Positions 55,327 to 64,000 are shown, counted from the first letter of the stretch. The stretch is 64,000 nt of DNA from Streptomyces sp. PsTaAH-137 (GCF_003259365.1 NZ_QLLY01000026.1:43088-107087); one strand, 5' to 3'. Program-made: numbers and translations. Notes: generated by a model not told the origin, from the letters alone.

Positions 55327-55356
55327 TGGCACCGTCGCGCGTTGTTCACGTACGAT
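55327..55356 (+). promoter_or_regulatory. Possible ssrA promoter
   Basis: TGGCAC (55327-55332) and TACGAT (55351-55356) are separated by 18 bp, ending 58 bp before the mature 5' end. Both boxes are only partial matches to sigma-70 type consensus. A run of A residues follows at about 55403-55408. Confidence 0.35.
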
Positions 55357-55414
55357 GGCACTGCTCCTCACGCGGGAGCACCGGATCCTCGGATCCACCT
55401 TGAAAAAACAACAT

Positions 55415-55800
55415 GGGGATGATCGGTTTCGACAGCGGCTGTCGAAGCAGGTGAAGCGTGTCGAGGAAGCGGCAATGATCTCGTAAACCATATGTCGCAA
55501 CCAATAATCGCCAACTCTAAGAGCGATTCCCAGTCCTTCGCCCTCGCTGCCTAATAAGCAGTGAGTGAGGGACCCTAAAAGGGTGTCAGCCCGGGAGTGT
55601 TCCCGGCCCGGATCCTGGCATAATCTAGGGGACTAAACCATCGAGCCCGGTCACGGGGTTCGATGGGAAATCAAACAGTGACTGGGCCCGTCGGCGACTT
55701 GTTCGCGTGATCACCGGGGCCGAGAAAATCGAAGCGAACTGCACACGGAGAAGCCCTGCTGCTGCACCGTTGGACGCGGGTTCGATTCCCGCCATCTCCA
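55415..55800 (+). ncRNA. ssrA: Transfer-messenger RNA (tmRNA)
   Basis: A 386-nt tmRNA. The 5' GGGGATG pairs with the 3' CATCTCC to form the tRNA-like acceptor stem, with discriminator A at 55800; CCA is not encoded. A GCGGGTTCGATTCCCGC T-arm stands at 55776-55792. The tag reading frame starts at the resume codon GCC (55510) and encodes ANSKSDSQSFALAA, ending with two stops (TAA TAA) at 55552-55557. The ALAA end is the ClpXP degron. It lies next to smpB, its partner. Confidence 0.97.
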
Positions 55801-55817
55801 CTCATCCCATGCGATAG

Positions 55818-55846
55818 AGGCCCGACTGGTCACCACAGTCGGGCCT
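55818..55846 (+). terminator. Terminator after ssrA
   Basis: An 11-bp stem (AGGCCCGACTG with CAGTCGGGCCT) and 7-nt loop, followed by TCGTCGTTGT, 17 bp after the mature tmRNA end. Confidence 0.8.
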
Positions 55847-55907
55847 TCGTCGTTGTGTGGTCCCGCTACATGTCTGGCGGGACGCGCCGGTTCTACGGTC
55901 CCTCCTC

Positions 55908-56897
55908 ATGAACCCCCACACCAGAGACACCGCAGTCTCCAGAGTCGCAATTCTCCTCACGGCGCTGCTGCTGGCGCTCTTCCTCCCCGCGCTGCCCCGG
56001 GCGTCCGCCGCCGCGAGCATCCAGGAAGTGACCGGCTTCGGGTCGAACCCGGGCGCGCTCAAGATGTTCCGCTACGTCCCCGACGGGCTGCCGAGCGGGC
56101 GGCCCGTCGTCGTCGCGCTGCACGGCTGTACGCAGAACGCCTCCGGGTACGGCACCGGCAGCGGCTGGACCCAGCTCGCCGACCGGTGGGGCTTCTCCGT
56201 CGTGCTGCCGCAGCAGACCACCGGCAACAACGCCAGCTCCTGCTTCAACTGGTTCGAGACCGGGGACATCGCCCGCGGTCAGGGCGAGGCCGCCTCGGTC
56301 GCGCAGATGGTCGACAAGCAGGTCGCGGACGCGGGCGCGGACGCCTCACGCGTGTACGTCACCGGGCTCAGCGCGGGCGGCGCCATGACGTCCGTGATGA
56401 TGGCGACGTACCCGGAGAAGTTCGCCGCGGGCGGGGTCGTCGCCGGGCTGCCGTACGGGTGCGCGCAGGCCGCCGGATCGCCGTACGTGTGCATGTACGT
56501 GGGTGCCACCCAGACCGCGAAGCAGTGGGGCGACCGGGTGCGGGCCGCCCGCGCCGGCTACACCGGGCCGTGGCCCCGCCTCACCGTCCTCCAGGGCAGC
56601 GCCGACTACACCGTGAAGCCCGTCAACATGACCGACCTGATGAAGCAGTGGACCGACGTGCTCGGCGCCGATCAGACCGCCGACACCAGCGACACCGTCT
56701 CCGGCTACCCGCACCAGGTCTTCAGGACCGCCTCGGGGGCCACGGCCGTCGAGACGTACAGCATCACGGGGATGGGGCACGGGCAGCCCGTCGACCCGGG
56801 GACCGGGGCCACGCAGTGCGGGACGGCCGGGGCCTACATCCTCGACGTGAATCTCTGCGCCGCGTACGTCCTGGGCCAGTCGTGGGGTCTTGGCTGA
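55908..56897 (+). CDS. Secreted PHB depolymerase-family esterase
   Basis: A 329-residue alpha/beta-hydrolase. The ATG at 55908 gives a signal peptide (MNPHTRDTAVSRVAILL... cleavage after SAAA). Motifs are the oxyanion-side VALHGCTQN, nucleophile GLSAGGAM, catalytic Asp in QGSADYTVKPVN and His in MGHGQPVDPG. Four or more cysteines may form disulphides. This family includes short-chain PHA depolymerases and feruloyl or acetylxylan esterases; substrate is not clear. Confidence 0.88.
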   Translation: MNPHTRDTAVSRVAILLTALLLALFLPALPRASAAASIQEVTGFGSNPGALKMFRYVPDGLPSGRPVVVALHGCTQNASGYGTGSGWTQLADRWGFSVVLPQQTTGNNASSCFNWFETGDIARGQGEAASVAQMVDKQVADAGADASRVYVTGLSAGGAMTSVMMATYPEKFAAGGVVAGLPYGCAQAAGSPYVCMYVGATQTAKQWGDRVRAARAGYTGPWPRLTVLQGSADYTVKPVNMTDLMKQWTDVLGADQTADTSDTVSGYPHQVFRTASGATAVETYSITGMGHGQPVDPGTGATQCGTAGAYILDVNLCAAYVLGQSWGLG

Positions 56898-56926
56898 GCC
56901 CTCCTCCTCCGGGATGCTCCTGTGGC

Positions 56927-58540
56927 ATGAGCAGAACTGACGGAACTGTGGGATTCAACTTCCCTGCGAGGGCGCGACGGTGGGCCCTGCCCGCCGTCGT
57001 CGCCGTCACCGCCGCCACCCTGTCCTGGGGCGCGCCCGCCGGTGCCGACTCCGACCCCAGCGGGCTGACCGGTGCGATCGACACCATCCTCGGCGACCCG
57101 CGGATGGAGGGCGGCGCGGCCAGTGTCGTCGTCGCGGACGCGCGGACCGGCGAGACGCTCTACCAGCACAACCCGACCGGACGGCTCGCCCCGGCCTCCA
57201 ACACCAAGCTGGCCACCTCGGCCGCGGCCATGGGGCTGCTCGGCCCCGGCTACACCTTCTCCACCGACGTGCTCGCCGACGGACGCGTACGCGGCGGCAG
57301 GCTCGACGGGGACCTGTATCTGCGCGGTACCGGCGACCCGACGACCCTCGCCGCCGACTACGACCGGCTGGCCGCCCGGGTCGCGGCCGCCGGGGTGAAG
57401 AAGGTCGACGGGCGTCTCGTCGCCGACGACACCCGCTTCGACCACCAGCGCATCGGCGACACCTGGGGCGGTGACGACGAGTCGTCCTACTACGCCGCCC
57501 AGATCTCCGCGCTGACCGTCGCGCCGGACACCGACTACGACGCGGGGACCGTGATCGTCGAGGTGAAGCCCGGGGCGAAGGCGGGGGACAAGCCCGTCGT
57601 CAGCGTCACGCCGAAGAACTCGTACGTGCGTCTGGACGTCCAGGCGCGGACCGGGGCGGCCGGCGTGGACGGCAGCGTCGCCGTCGAGCGGCAGCACGGC
57701 ACCAACACCATCACCGTGAGCGGGACCGTGCCGGTGGGCGGGGCCACCGCCAAGGAGTGGGTCACCGTGTGGGAGCCGACCGGGTACGCGGCCTCCGTCT
57801 TCCGCGCCGCGCTCGCCGCGCACGGGGTGCGGGTGACCGGCGGCACCCGGCTCGGCCGGGCCGCCCCGGCGGACGCGGCCCCGCTCGCCACGCACCGCTC
57901 GATGCCGCTGAAGGAACTCCTGGTCCCCTTCATGAAGCTGTCCAACAACATGCACGCCGAGTCGCTGATCAAGGCGATGGGGTACAAGGCGACCGGGAAG
58001 CCGGGGAGCTGGGGTGACGGAACGGCGGCCGTCGCCGGGTATCTGAAGGGCGTCGGCGTCGACGCGACGAAGATCCGGCAGGTCGACGGCTCCGGCCTGT
58101 CGCGCAAGGACAACTTCGCCGCGCGGCAGATCGCCGACCTGCTCCTCAAGGTGCGCGGGGAGTCCTGGTACGCCGACTGGTACGCGTCGCTGCCGGTGGC
58201 CTGCGATCCGGGCAGGTTCGTCGGCGGAACCCTGGCATCACGGATGTGCGGCACACCGGCCGCGCTCAACGCCCGCGGCAAGACCGGCTCGCTGACCGGC
58301 GCCTCGGCCCTGTCGGGGTACGTGAAGGACGCCGACGGACGCGAACTGGTCTACAGCGTCGTCCAGAACAACTACCTCGTGGGCTCCGTGAAGCCGCTGG
58401 AGGACGCCGTCGTCGTGACGCTCGCGAAGTCCACGGCGAAGGAGGCGACGGCCGTCCTGCCGAGGACCACCCGCGCCGTGCCCGCCGCCGAGCGCGACGG
58501 CGACCTGGAGTGCTCGTGGCGCAAGCCCGCCGTCTGCTGA
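56927..58540 (+). CDS. D-alanyl-D-alanine carboxypeptidase/endopeptidase, S13 (PBP4/DacB) family
   Basis: A 537-residue secreted penicillin-binding protein. The ATG at 56927 leads to a signal sequence (about residues 18-40). The three PBP motifs are present: SxxK in PASNTKLATSA, SxN in KLSNNMHAES and KTG in RGKTGSLTGAS. The long domain between the first and second motifs is typical of S13 PBP4 proteins. It removes terminal D-Ala or cleaves cross-links in peptidoglycan. The stop abuts the stop of the convergent MFS gene. The C-terminal tail has a cysteine pair. Confidence 0.92.
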   Translation: MSRTDGTVGFNFPARARRWALPAVVAVTAATLSWGAPAGADSDPSGLTGAIDTILGDPRMEGGAASVVVADARTGETLYQHNPTGRLAPASNTKLATSAAAMGLLGPGYTFSTDVLADGRVRGGRLDGDLYLRGTGDPTTLAADYDRLAARVAAAGVKKVDGRLVADDTRFDHQRIGDTWGGDDESSYYAAQISALTVAPDTDYDAGTVIVEVKPGAKAGDKPVVSVTPKNSYVRLDVQARTGAAGVDGSVAVERQHGTNTITVSGTVPVGGATAKEWVTVWEPTGYAASVFRAALAAHGVRVTGGTRLGRAAPADAAPLATHRSMPLKELLVPFMKLSNNMHAESLIKAMGYKATGKPGSWGDGTAAVAGYLKGVGVDATKIRQVDGSGLSRKDNFAARQIADLLLKVRGESWYADWYASLPVACDPGRFVGGTLASRMCGTPAALNARGKTGSLTGASALSGYVKDADGRELVYSVVQNNYLVGSVKPLEDAVVVTLAKSTAKEATAVLPRTTRAVPAAERDGDLECSWRKPAVC

Positions 58541-59758
58541 TCACCTGAGGGAGCGCAGGTACCCGTAGAGGGACAGCAGCAGCGCGGTCGTGGCCGCCGT
58601 GACCGGGACCGCGTACGCCGCGGTGGGGCCCCAGTGCTCCACCGCGGCGCCGCCCGACGCCGACCCCGCCGCGATGCCGCCGAGCAGACCGGTCACCGCG
58701 AGGGTCATCCCCTCGTTCAACTGGCCCTCGGGCGTGAATCGTTGGACGAGCGTCATGCCCGTCACCATCGTCGGCGCCGTCGCCATGCCGGCGATCAGCA
58801 GCGCGCCGCCCAGCACGTACAGGGAGCCGGTGAGGGCGGCCGCGAGCAGCGGCAGCGTCATCAGCACCGCCATGGCCGCGACGCACAGTGGATGGCGGCG
58901 CTCGGCCGGGCCGGTCGGCTTCCACGCGCCGTAGACGAGTCCCGCCGCGCACGACCCCGCCGCCTGGAGCGCGAGCACGGCCCCGGCCCAGCTCTTGTGG
59001 CCCTGGGCGTCGGCGAAGGCGACCGTGACGACTTCCAGCGAGCCGAAGATCGCGCCCGTCGCGAGGAAGGCGATCAGCAGCGGCGGCATGCCCCGTGCGC
59101 GGAGCGGCGAGCGCGTCGCTGTCGAGGGGCGGCGGGCCGGGGGTTCCGTGGCCCGCTGCGCGGCGAAGATCAGCACACCGGTCACCATGAGCACCGCGCT
59201 GACCAGCGTGCCCGCCTCCGGGAACAGCGAGCCGCACAGGAACGCGGCCATCACCGGGCCCAGCATGTAGCAGAGCTCGTCGGCGGCCTGCTCGAAGGAG
59301 TTCGCGGTGTGCAGCGCGTCCGGGTCGTCCTTCAGCAGGTACGCCCAGCGGGCCCGCGACATGCCGCCCGTGTTGGGCGTCGTCGCCGAGGCCAGATAGG
59401 CGGCGAACAGCGTCCAGTCCGGGGCGCCGAAGTGCACGCACAGCAGCAGCGCCAGCGAACCGCACGCGGAGACCGCGGTCGCCGGGACGGCGATCCTGGC
59501 CTGCCCATACCGGTCGACGAGCCGGGCGGTCATCGGGCCGACGACCGCGTTGGCGACCAGACCCGTGGCGGTGACGGCGCCCGCGAGCGCGTACGAGCCA
59601 CGCGCGCCGGAGATCATGATGACCGCGCTGATGCCGAACATCCCCTGCGGGAACCGCGCGATGAGGTTGCCGAGGGTGAAGGCGCGGGCGCCGGGGATCG
59701 AGAACAGACGGAGGTAACCGCGCCGCTCCGGGCCCCTGGTGATCGTTGTATCAGCCAT
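58541..59758 (-). CDS. MFS transporter
   Basis: A 405-residue transporter with about twelve helices, starting MADTTITRGPERRG at the ATG at 59758. The loop between helices 2 and 3 has the family motif pattern (GPMTARLVDRYGQARI), and a longer central loop separates the two six-helix halves. Probably a proton-coupled exporter; the substrate is unknown. It diverges from a LysR-type regulator gene across 83 bp, so that regulator may control it. Confidence 0.88.
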   Translation of the reverse strand: MADTTITRGPERRGYLRLFSIPGARAFTLGNLIARFPQGMFGISAVIMISGARGSYALAGAVTATGLVANAVVGPMTARLVDRYGQARIAVPATAVSACGSLALLLCVHFGAPDWTLFAAYLASATTPNTGGMSRARWAYLLKDDPDALHTANSFEQAADELCYMLGPVMAAFLCGSLFPEAGTLVSAVLMVTGVLIFAAQRATEPPARRPSTATRSPLRARGMPPLLIAFLATGAIFGSLEVVTVAFADAQGHKSWAGAVLALQAAGSCAAGLVYGAWKPTGPAERRHPLCVAAMAVLMTLPLLAAALTGSLYVLGGALLIAGMATAPTMVTGMTLVQRFTPEGQLNEGMTLAVTGLLGGIAAGSASGGAAVEHWGPTAAYAVPVTAATTALLLSLYGYLRSLR

Positions 59759-59841
59759 GACAAGAGCATCACCGCAGGTCACGTACGGGGTCCAACACCT
59801 ACTCGGTGCCGATTCACGCGTCTGTGTTGTAAGTTCGCCCG

Positions 59842-60825
59842 ATGTCGATCTCCGCGCACGGTGTCGAGCCCCGGCTGCTGCGTGCCTTCCTCGCCGTCGC
59901 CGACGAGCTCCACTTCACCCGCGCCGCGGCCCGCCTCTACGTCGCCCAGCAGGCGCTCAGCCGCGACATCCGCCGCCTGGAGCGGGAGCTGGGCGCCGAG
60001 CTGTTCGGCCGGACGACCCGGCAGGTGACGCTCACCGCCGAGGGGGCGCGGCTGCTGCCGTACGCGCGGCGGGCGATCGAGGCGCAGGACGCGCTGCTCG
60101 CCGCGTTCGCCCGGCCCGCCGCCGGGAGCGGGCCGCTGCTCGTGGACGTCAACAGCCCCGGGCTCGTGCACGAGCGGGTCCTGGCGCGGGCCCGTGAACT
60201 CGCCCCGGAGTGCGAGCTGATGGCCCGCTACGAGAGCGGCCTGACCGGCGCCGCCGCCGAGCTGCTCGCCGGGCGGATCGATGTCTCCTTCGGGCGGTTC
60301 GCGGGGCTCGACCCGGCGGTGCGCGAGCGGCTCGCCCAGCAGCCGATGCGCTACGAGCCGATGGCGATCGTGCTGCCCGACGACCACCCCCTCGCCGCGC
60401 TGGACGCGGTCCCGCTGGACCGGCTCGCGGGGGAGACCGTCTATGCCGGTGCGGGCAACCCCCGTACTCCCGAATGGACCGATCTGGCACGGCGGTTGTT
60501 CGCCGGGCGGGACATCTCCGTCGCCCCGCCCGCCCCGCTCGCCGTCGGCAAGGAGGAGTTCCGGCGGATCATGACGAAGTACCGCAACCCGGTCCTCACC
60601 GGCGTGGACTTTCCGGCCATGCCCGGGTCGGTGCTGAGGCCCCTGGTCGACCCCGTTCCGCTGTCACCGGTGTCGGTGGTGTGGCTGAAGGGGCGGGAGC
60701 ATCCCGGGATCGCGGCGGTGCGGGCGGCGGCCGGGGAACTGGCCCGGGACAACGGATGGCTCACACAGCCGGACGGCGCATGGATACCGGCCACGGATGC
60801 ACTCGTCATGATGAGTCAGGACTGA
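59842..60825 (+). CDS. LysR-family transcriptional regulator
   Basis: A 327-residue regulator. The N-terminal winged helix-turn-helix is LLRAFLAVADELHFTRAAARLYVAQQALSRDIRRLERELGAELFGR (about residues 12-57), followed by the coiled-coil linker and a two-lobed inducer-binding domain. Effector unknown. It is divergent from the MFS gene, the usual LysR arrangement. I saw only a weak AACAC/GTGTT symmetry in the gap, so no operator is called. Confidence 0.92.
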   Translation: MSISAHGVEPRLLRAFLAVADELHFTRAAARLYVAQQALSRDIRRLERELGAELFGRTTRQVTLTAEGARLLPYARRAIEAQDALLAAFARPAAGSGPLLVDVNSPGLVHERVLARARELAPECELMARYESGLTGAAAELLAGRIDVSFGRFAGLDPAVRERLAQQPMRYEPMAIVLPDDHPLAALDAVPLDRLAGETVYAGAGNPRTPEWTDLARRLFAGRDISVAPPAPLAVGKEEFRRIMTKYRNPVLTGVDFPAMPGSVLRPLVDPVPLSPVSVVWLKGREHPGIAAVRAAAGELARDNGWLTQPDGAWIPATDALVMMSQD

Positions 60826-60970
60826 CACGTGGACACGACTGTCATCGGGGTGCGCTACATTCATCGGGCGGGCGCAGTGTGATAAGGGGGGCGCCCGGAT
60901 CGGGTGGGGGCTCGGTCCGGGGCGACAGATACCCGCTCGTCGCACGCCCGCTCGTGAACATGACAGTGAC

Positions 60971-61780
60971 ATGTCCTGGGGGGATGTGCGTACGGTGGAG
61001 AACTGGCGAGAAGATGCCCTGCCCGGGCACACCCATGATCCCCATGAGGTGACGATCCAACTCGACGGCGCGGGCCGCCTGCTGGGCGAGATGATCGCCG
61101 CGGGCCGGCGTCCGGGCGAGGAGATACCGATACCGGGCCGCGAGCCGGGGGACGACAAGGAAGTCCCCGTGTTCGTCGACGACTCGGGGCGGCGCGGCCG
61201 CACCTTCCGGCGCGTCGGCGTGGCCGTCGGCGTGGCCTGTGCGGTCTACGCGATCGTCATCGTCGTCACCCTGTTCTCCGGGAGTTCGGCCGCGCCCGTG
61301 CTGCCCGGGCTCTCCGAGGACAAGAAGTCCGCGGACCAGGTCGACTCCGGCCCGCGGCGGCCCACCGGATCCGCGTCACCCGCCGCGCCCGCCGGCACCA
61401 CCCCGGACCCGAGCGCCTCCGGCACCGCGGCCGACGCCTCGGGAGCGCCCGCCGCCGACGCCTCGTCGTCCACCGACGCGCTCGCCGACGACCCGGCCGC
61501 GTCCGGCTCCGCCACCACGGGCCCCGGCAGACCGACCGGCCGCGCGACCACCAAGTCGGCCGACCCGTCGACCCCCGCGGACGACGACGACACGACGCCC
61601 ACCGGCCCGTCGACGCCCGCCGACCCGCCGCCGGAGACCACGCCGACGGACGACCCGCCCGCAGAAGGCGGCGGAGGCGGCACCGACGCCGTCTCGTACC
61701 GGACGTCCGACAGCTTGTCCGGCAGAACGTCTGTGCCCCGGCCCGGCGCCGAACCGGCGCGGGCGTCGCTCGCGTCCTAG
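60971..61780 (+). CDS. Single-pass membrane protein with Ser/Thr/Pro-rich external tail
   Basis: A hypothetical protein of up to 269 residues. The ATG at 60971 lacks a ribosome site. GTG 60986 (after GGGGGG) or GTG 60995 could be the real start. A cytoplasmic part of about 80 residues contains DPHEVTIQLDGAGR. One helix (VGVAVGVACAVYAIVIVVTLF) follows near residues 82-103, then a long proline, alanine, serine and threonine-rich extracellular tail of about 165 residues with acidic patches. No catalytic motif is visible. A weak hairpin follows (61793-61811) and then the NodB/GT2 gene. Confidence 0.72.
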   Translation: MSWGDVRTVENWREDALPGHTHDPHEVTIQLDGAGRLLGEMIAAGRRPGEEIPIPGREPGDDKEVPVFVDDSGRRGRTFRRVGVAVGVACAVYAIVIVVTLFSGSSAAPVLPGLSEDKKSADQVDSGPRRPTGSASPAAPAGTTPDPSASGTAADASGAPAADASSSTDALADDPAASGSATTGPGRPTGRATTKSADPSTPADDDDTTPTGPSTPADPPPETTPTDDPPAEGGGGGTDAVSYRTSDSLSGRTSVPRPGAEPARASLAS

Positions 61781-61792
61781 GCCGCGCAGTGC

Positions 61793-61811
61793 CTCCCGCC
61801 CCCGGCGGGAG
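61793..61811 (+). terminator. Short hairpin after the membrane protein gene
   Basis: An 8-bp stem (CTCCCGCC with GGCGGGAG) around CCC, 12 bp after the stop codon. No T tract. Weak evidence for termination. Confidence 0.45.
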
Positions 61812-61923
61812 CGATTCCCCTTCCCCGCGGTGCAAGCGCCGCACCGTCCCCGCCCGCGATCCTGTCGCGCCCGCGGCCCTGTCCCCCGCCGCGTTCCGTC
61901 CGGCGCCCCCCGGAAGCAGCGTT

Positions 61924-61957
61924 CTGTAGAGATGAGCGACCTGTAGAGATGTCCGAC
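61924..61957 (+). repeat. 17-bp tandem duplication of the translation start region
   Basis: CTGTAGAGATGAGCGAC at 61924-61940 and CTGTAGAGATGTCCGAC at 61941-61957 are adjacent copies differing at two bases. The first copy contains an ATG (61932) that reads MSDL then stop (TAG at 61944-61946). The second contains the probable start of the deacetylase/glycosyltransferase gene, three bases beyond that stop. Confidence 0.8.
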
Positions 61958-64000
61958 CGCTCCCGTTCCCGGCACTCCCGGGGTTCCCGGCGGGCCCCAG
62001 CCGCGCGCACCGCCCGCAAGCGGCGGGTCCCGCTGCGCTATCTCCTGCCCTCGCTGCTGCTCGTCGCCATGATCGCGATGCTCATGCTGCGCGGCTACGT
62101 GCACAGCGAGATCATGGCCGACCACCGGATCCAGCCGGAGGCCGCCACCGACAAGGTCCCCGAGAAGATCCTCGACGGCGGACCGGTCATCGACACCCGC
62201 GACGGCCGGGAGTCCAGCCGCTCCATAGCCGACCACAAGCTGGTCCTCACCTTCGACGACGGGCCCGACCCGGAGTGGACCCCGAAGGTCCTCGACGTCC
62301 TGAAGAAGCACCAGGCGCACGCCGTCTTCTTCGTGACCGGCACCATGGCCTCGCGCTACCCCGAGCTCGTCCAGCGCATGGTGGCCGAGGGGCACGAGGT
62401 CGGCCTGCACACCTTCAACCACCCCGACCTCTCCTACCAGTCGGCGAAGCGCATCGACTGGGAGCTGTCCACGAACCAGCTGGCGCTGGAGGGCGCGGCG
62501 GGCGTGCGCACCTCCCTGTTCCGGCCGCCGTACTCGTCGTTCGCCGACGCCATGGACGACAAGTCGTGGCCGGTCACCCAGTACATCGGCTCGCGCGGCT
62601 ACCTCACGGTCGTCAACAACACCGACAGCGAGGACTGGAAGCGCCCCGGCGTCGACGAGATCATCCGCCGGGCCACCCCGCACGGCGGCAAGGGCGCCAT
62701 CGTCCTGATGCACGACTCCGGCGGCGACCGCTCGCAGACCGTCGCCGCGCTCGACCGCTTCCTGCCCGGCCTCCAGGCCGAGGGCTACCACTTCCAGAAC
62801 CTCACCGAGGCCCTGGACATGCCCAGCGCCCACACGCCCGTCAGCGGCATGGAGCTGTGGAAGGGCAAGGCGTGGATCTACGCGGTCGACGCGTCGGAGA
62901 ACATCACGGGCGTCCTCGTCGTCGGACTCGCCGTCATCGGTGTCCTCGTCATGGGCCGCTTCGGCCTGATGCTGATCCTGTCCGCCGCCCACGCCCGGCG
63001 CGTCCGCAAGAAGGGCTTCGCCTGGGGGCCGCCCGTCACGGAGCCGGTCTCGGTCCTCGTACCGGCGTACAACGAGGCCAAGTGCATCGAGAACACCGTG
63101 CGTTCGCTGATGCTCAGTGAGCATCCCGTCGAGATCATCGTCATCGACGACGGCTCGACGGACGGCACGGCCCGCATCGTGGAGAACCTGCGGCTGCCGA
63201 ACGTCCGGGTGGTGCGCCAGCACAACGCGGGCAAGCCCGCCGCGCTCAACCGGGGCCTGGCGAACGCCCGGTACGACCTGATCGTGATGATGGACGGCGA
63301 CACCGTCTTCGAACCGGCCACCGTCCGCGAGCTGGTCCAGCCGTTCGGCGACCCGCGCGTGGGCGCCGTCGCGGGCAACGCCAAGGTGGGCAACCGCGAC
63401 TCCCTGATCGGCGCCTGGCAGCACATCGAGTACGTGATGGGCTTCAACCTCGACCGCCGCATGTACGACGTGCTGCGCTGCATGCCGACGATCCCGGGGG
63501 CCGTCGGAGCCTTCCGCCGCTCGGCCCTCGAACCGATCGGCGGCATGAGCGACGACACGCTCGCCGAGGACACCGACGTCACCATGGCGCTGCACCGCGA
63601 CGGCTGGCGCGTCGTCTACGCGGAGAAGGCCCGCGCCTGGACCGAGGCCCCGGAGTCCGTCCAGCAGCTGTGGTCGCAGCGCTACCGCTGGTCGTACGGC
63701 ACCATGCAGGCCATCTGGAAGCACCGCCGCGCGGTGATCGACCGCGGCCCGTCCGGCCGCTTCGGCCGCGTCGGCCTGCCCCTGGTCTCGCTCTTCATGG
63801 TCCTCGCCCCACTGCTCGCCCCGCTCATCGACGTCTTCCTGCTGTACGGGGTCGTGTTCGGCCCCACCGAGAAGACGGTCGTCGCCTGGCTCGGCGTCCT
63901 CGCCATCCAGGCGGTCTGCGCGGCGTACGCCTTCCGGCTCGACAAGGAGAAGATGACGCACCTCATCTCGCTCCCGCTGCAACAGCTTCTCTACCGGCAG
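61949..64000 (+). CDS. Bifunctional polysaccharide deacetylase (NodB) / GT2 glycosyltransferase (3' end outside window)
   Basis: At least 684 residues; the open frame runs off the right edge without a stop. Residues 1-30 are basic and cytoplasmic, with a helix at about 31-49. The NodB deacetylase domain (about 96-290) has TFDDGPDPEW (D103, D104) and the metal-binding HTFNHPD (H154, H158). A helix near 317-345 precedes a processive GT2 domain: SVLVPAYNEA, DDGSTDG near 400, MDGDT near 450, EDTD near 540 and QRYRW near 577. C-terminal helices follow from about 610. Such fusions make and N-deacetylate a beta-linked amino-sugar polymer at the membrane. Confidence 0.92.
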   Translation, partial: MSDRSRSRHSRGSRRAPAARTARKRRVPLRYLLPSLLLVAMIAMLMLRGYVHSEIMADHRIQPEAATDKVPEKILDGGPVIDTRDGRESSRSIADHKLVLTFDDGPDPEWTPKVLDVLKKHQAHAVFFVTGTMASRYPELVQRMVAEGHEVGLHTFNHPDLSYQSAKRIDWELSTNQLALEGAAGVRTSLFRPPYSSFADAMDDKSWPVTQYIGSRGYLTVVNNTDSEDWKRPGVDEIIRRATPHGGKGAIVLMHDSGGDRSQTVAALDRFLPGLQAEGYHFQNLTEALDMPSAHTPVSGMELWKGKAWIYAVDASENITGVLVVGLAVIGVLVMGRFGLMLILSAAHARRVRKKGFAWGPPVTEPVSVLVPAYNEAKCIENTVRSLMLSEHPVEIIVIDDGSTDGTARIVENLRLPNVRVVRQHNAGKPAALNRGLANARYDLIVMMDGDTVFEPATVRELVQPFGDPRVGAVAGNAKVGNRDSLIGAWQHIEYVMGFNLDRRMYDVLRCMPTIPGAVGAFRRSALEPIGGMSDDTLAEDTDVTMALHRDGWRVVYAEKARAWTEAPESVQQLWSQRYRWSYGTMQAIWKHRRAVIDRGPSGRFGRVGLPLVSLFMVLAPLLAPLIDVFLLYGVVFGPTEKTVVAWLGVLAIQAVCAAYAFRLDKEKMTHLISLPLQQLLYRQ

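Noticed and set aside
59759..59841. LysR operator in the MFS/LysR gap
   Set aside because: Only a distant AACAC/GTGTT symmetry was seen, too weak to call a T-N11-A site.

Overview
This window is high-GC DNA with the codon use of a Streptomyces-type actinomycete. GC is almost fixed at third codon positions, so long shadow frames run opposite or across nearly every gene. GTG and TTG starts are common, and many genes are coupled by ATGA or TGATG overlaps. The right part carries ftsE-ftsX, a C-terminal processing protease, smpB and ssrA next to prfB and the Ser/Thr kinases pkaA and pkaB, an arrangement I know from Streptomyces chromosomes. The first predicted kinase has exactly the 543 residues I recall for S. 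coelicolor PkaA.

Layout. (1) 272-8164: a MacB/FtsX-type ABC exporter set, made of an ATPase and two large permeases on the minus strand and a second ATPase diverging on the plus strand. (2) 8345-37297: a large surface-glycopolymer region. It holds galE, four GT2/GT4 glycosyltransferases, three polytopic polyprenyl-sugar-type transferases, and a four-enzyme set resembling WbpA/B/E/D for a UDP-2,3-diacetamido-2,3-dideoxy-glucuronic-acid-type sugar. It also holds an O-acyltransferase, a TylF-like O-methyltransferase and three large TagF-domain (CDP-alditol phosphotransferase) proteins. An ohrR/ohr peroxide-defence pair and a LysE exporter sit inside it. (3) 37457-41170: a sugar ABC importer operon. 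(4) 41733-48193: an FHA/FtsK-like ATPase divergent from pkaA and pkaB. (5) 48855-55800: prfB, a LAETG-anchored repeat protein, a zinc-ribbon membrane protein, ftsE, ftsX, a S41 protease, smpB and ssrA. (6) 55908-64000: a PHB-type esterase, a D-Ala-D-Ala carboxypeptidase, a divergent MFS/LysR pair, a membrane protein, and a NodB-deacetylase/GT2 fusion that runs off the right edge.

Functionally the window is mostly cell envelope: making, decorating and anchoring wall polymers, trimming peptidoglycan, and membrane kinases plus FtsEX, which can couple wall hydrolysis to growth or division. The most striking unexplained structure is a family of five mirror-organised repeat islands (1-260, 8165-8330, 34650-35070, 41333-41735, 48194-48780). 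Each has inverted 20-bp cores on the left, palindromic hairpins in the middle and direct cores on the right at about 57-bp spacing. All five lie at the 3' ends of genes, and in two cases a core touches or contains the stop codon.

Coordinates were checked by reading frame. Domain positions are approximate, and functions come from motif recognition without database searches.
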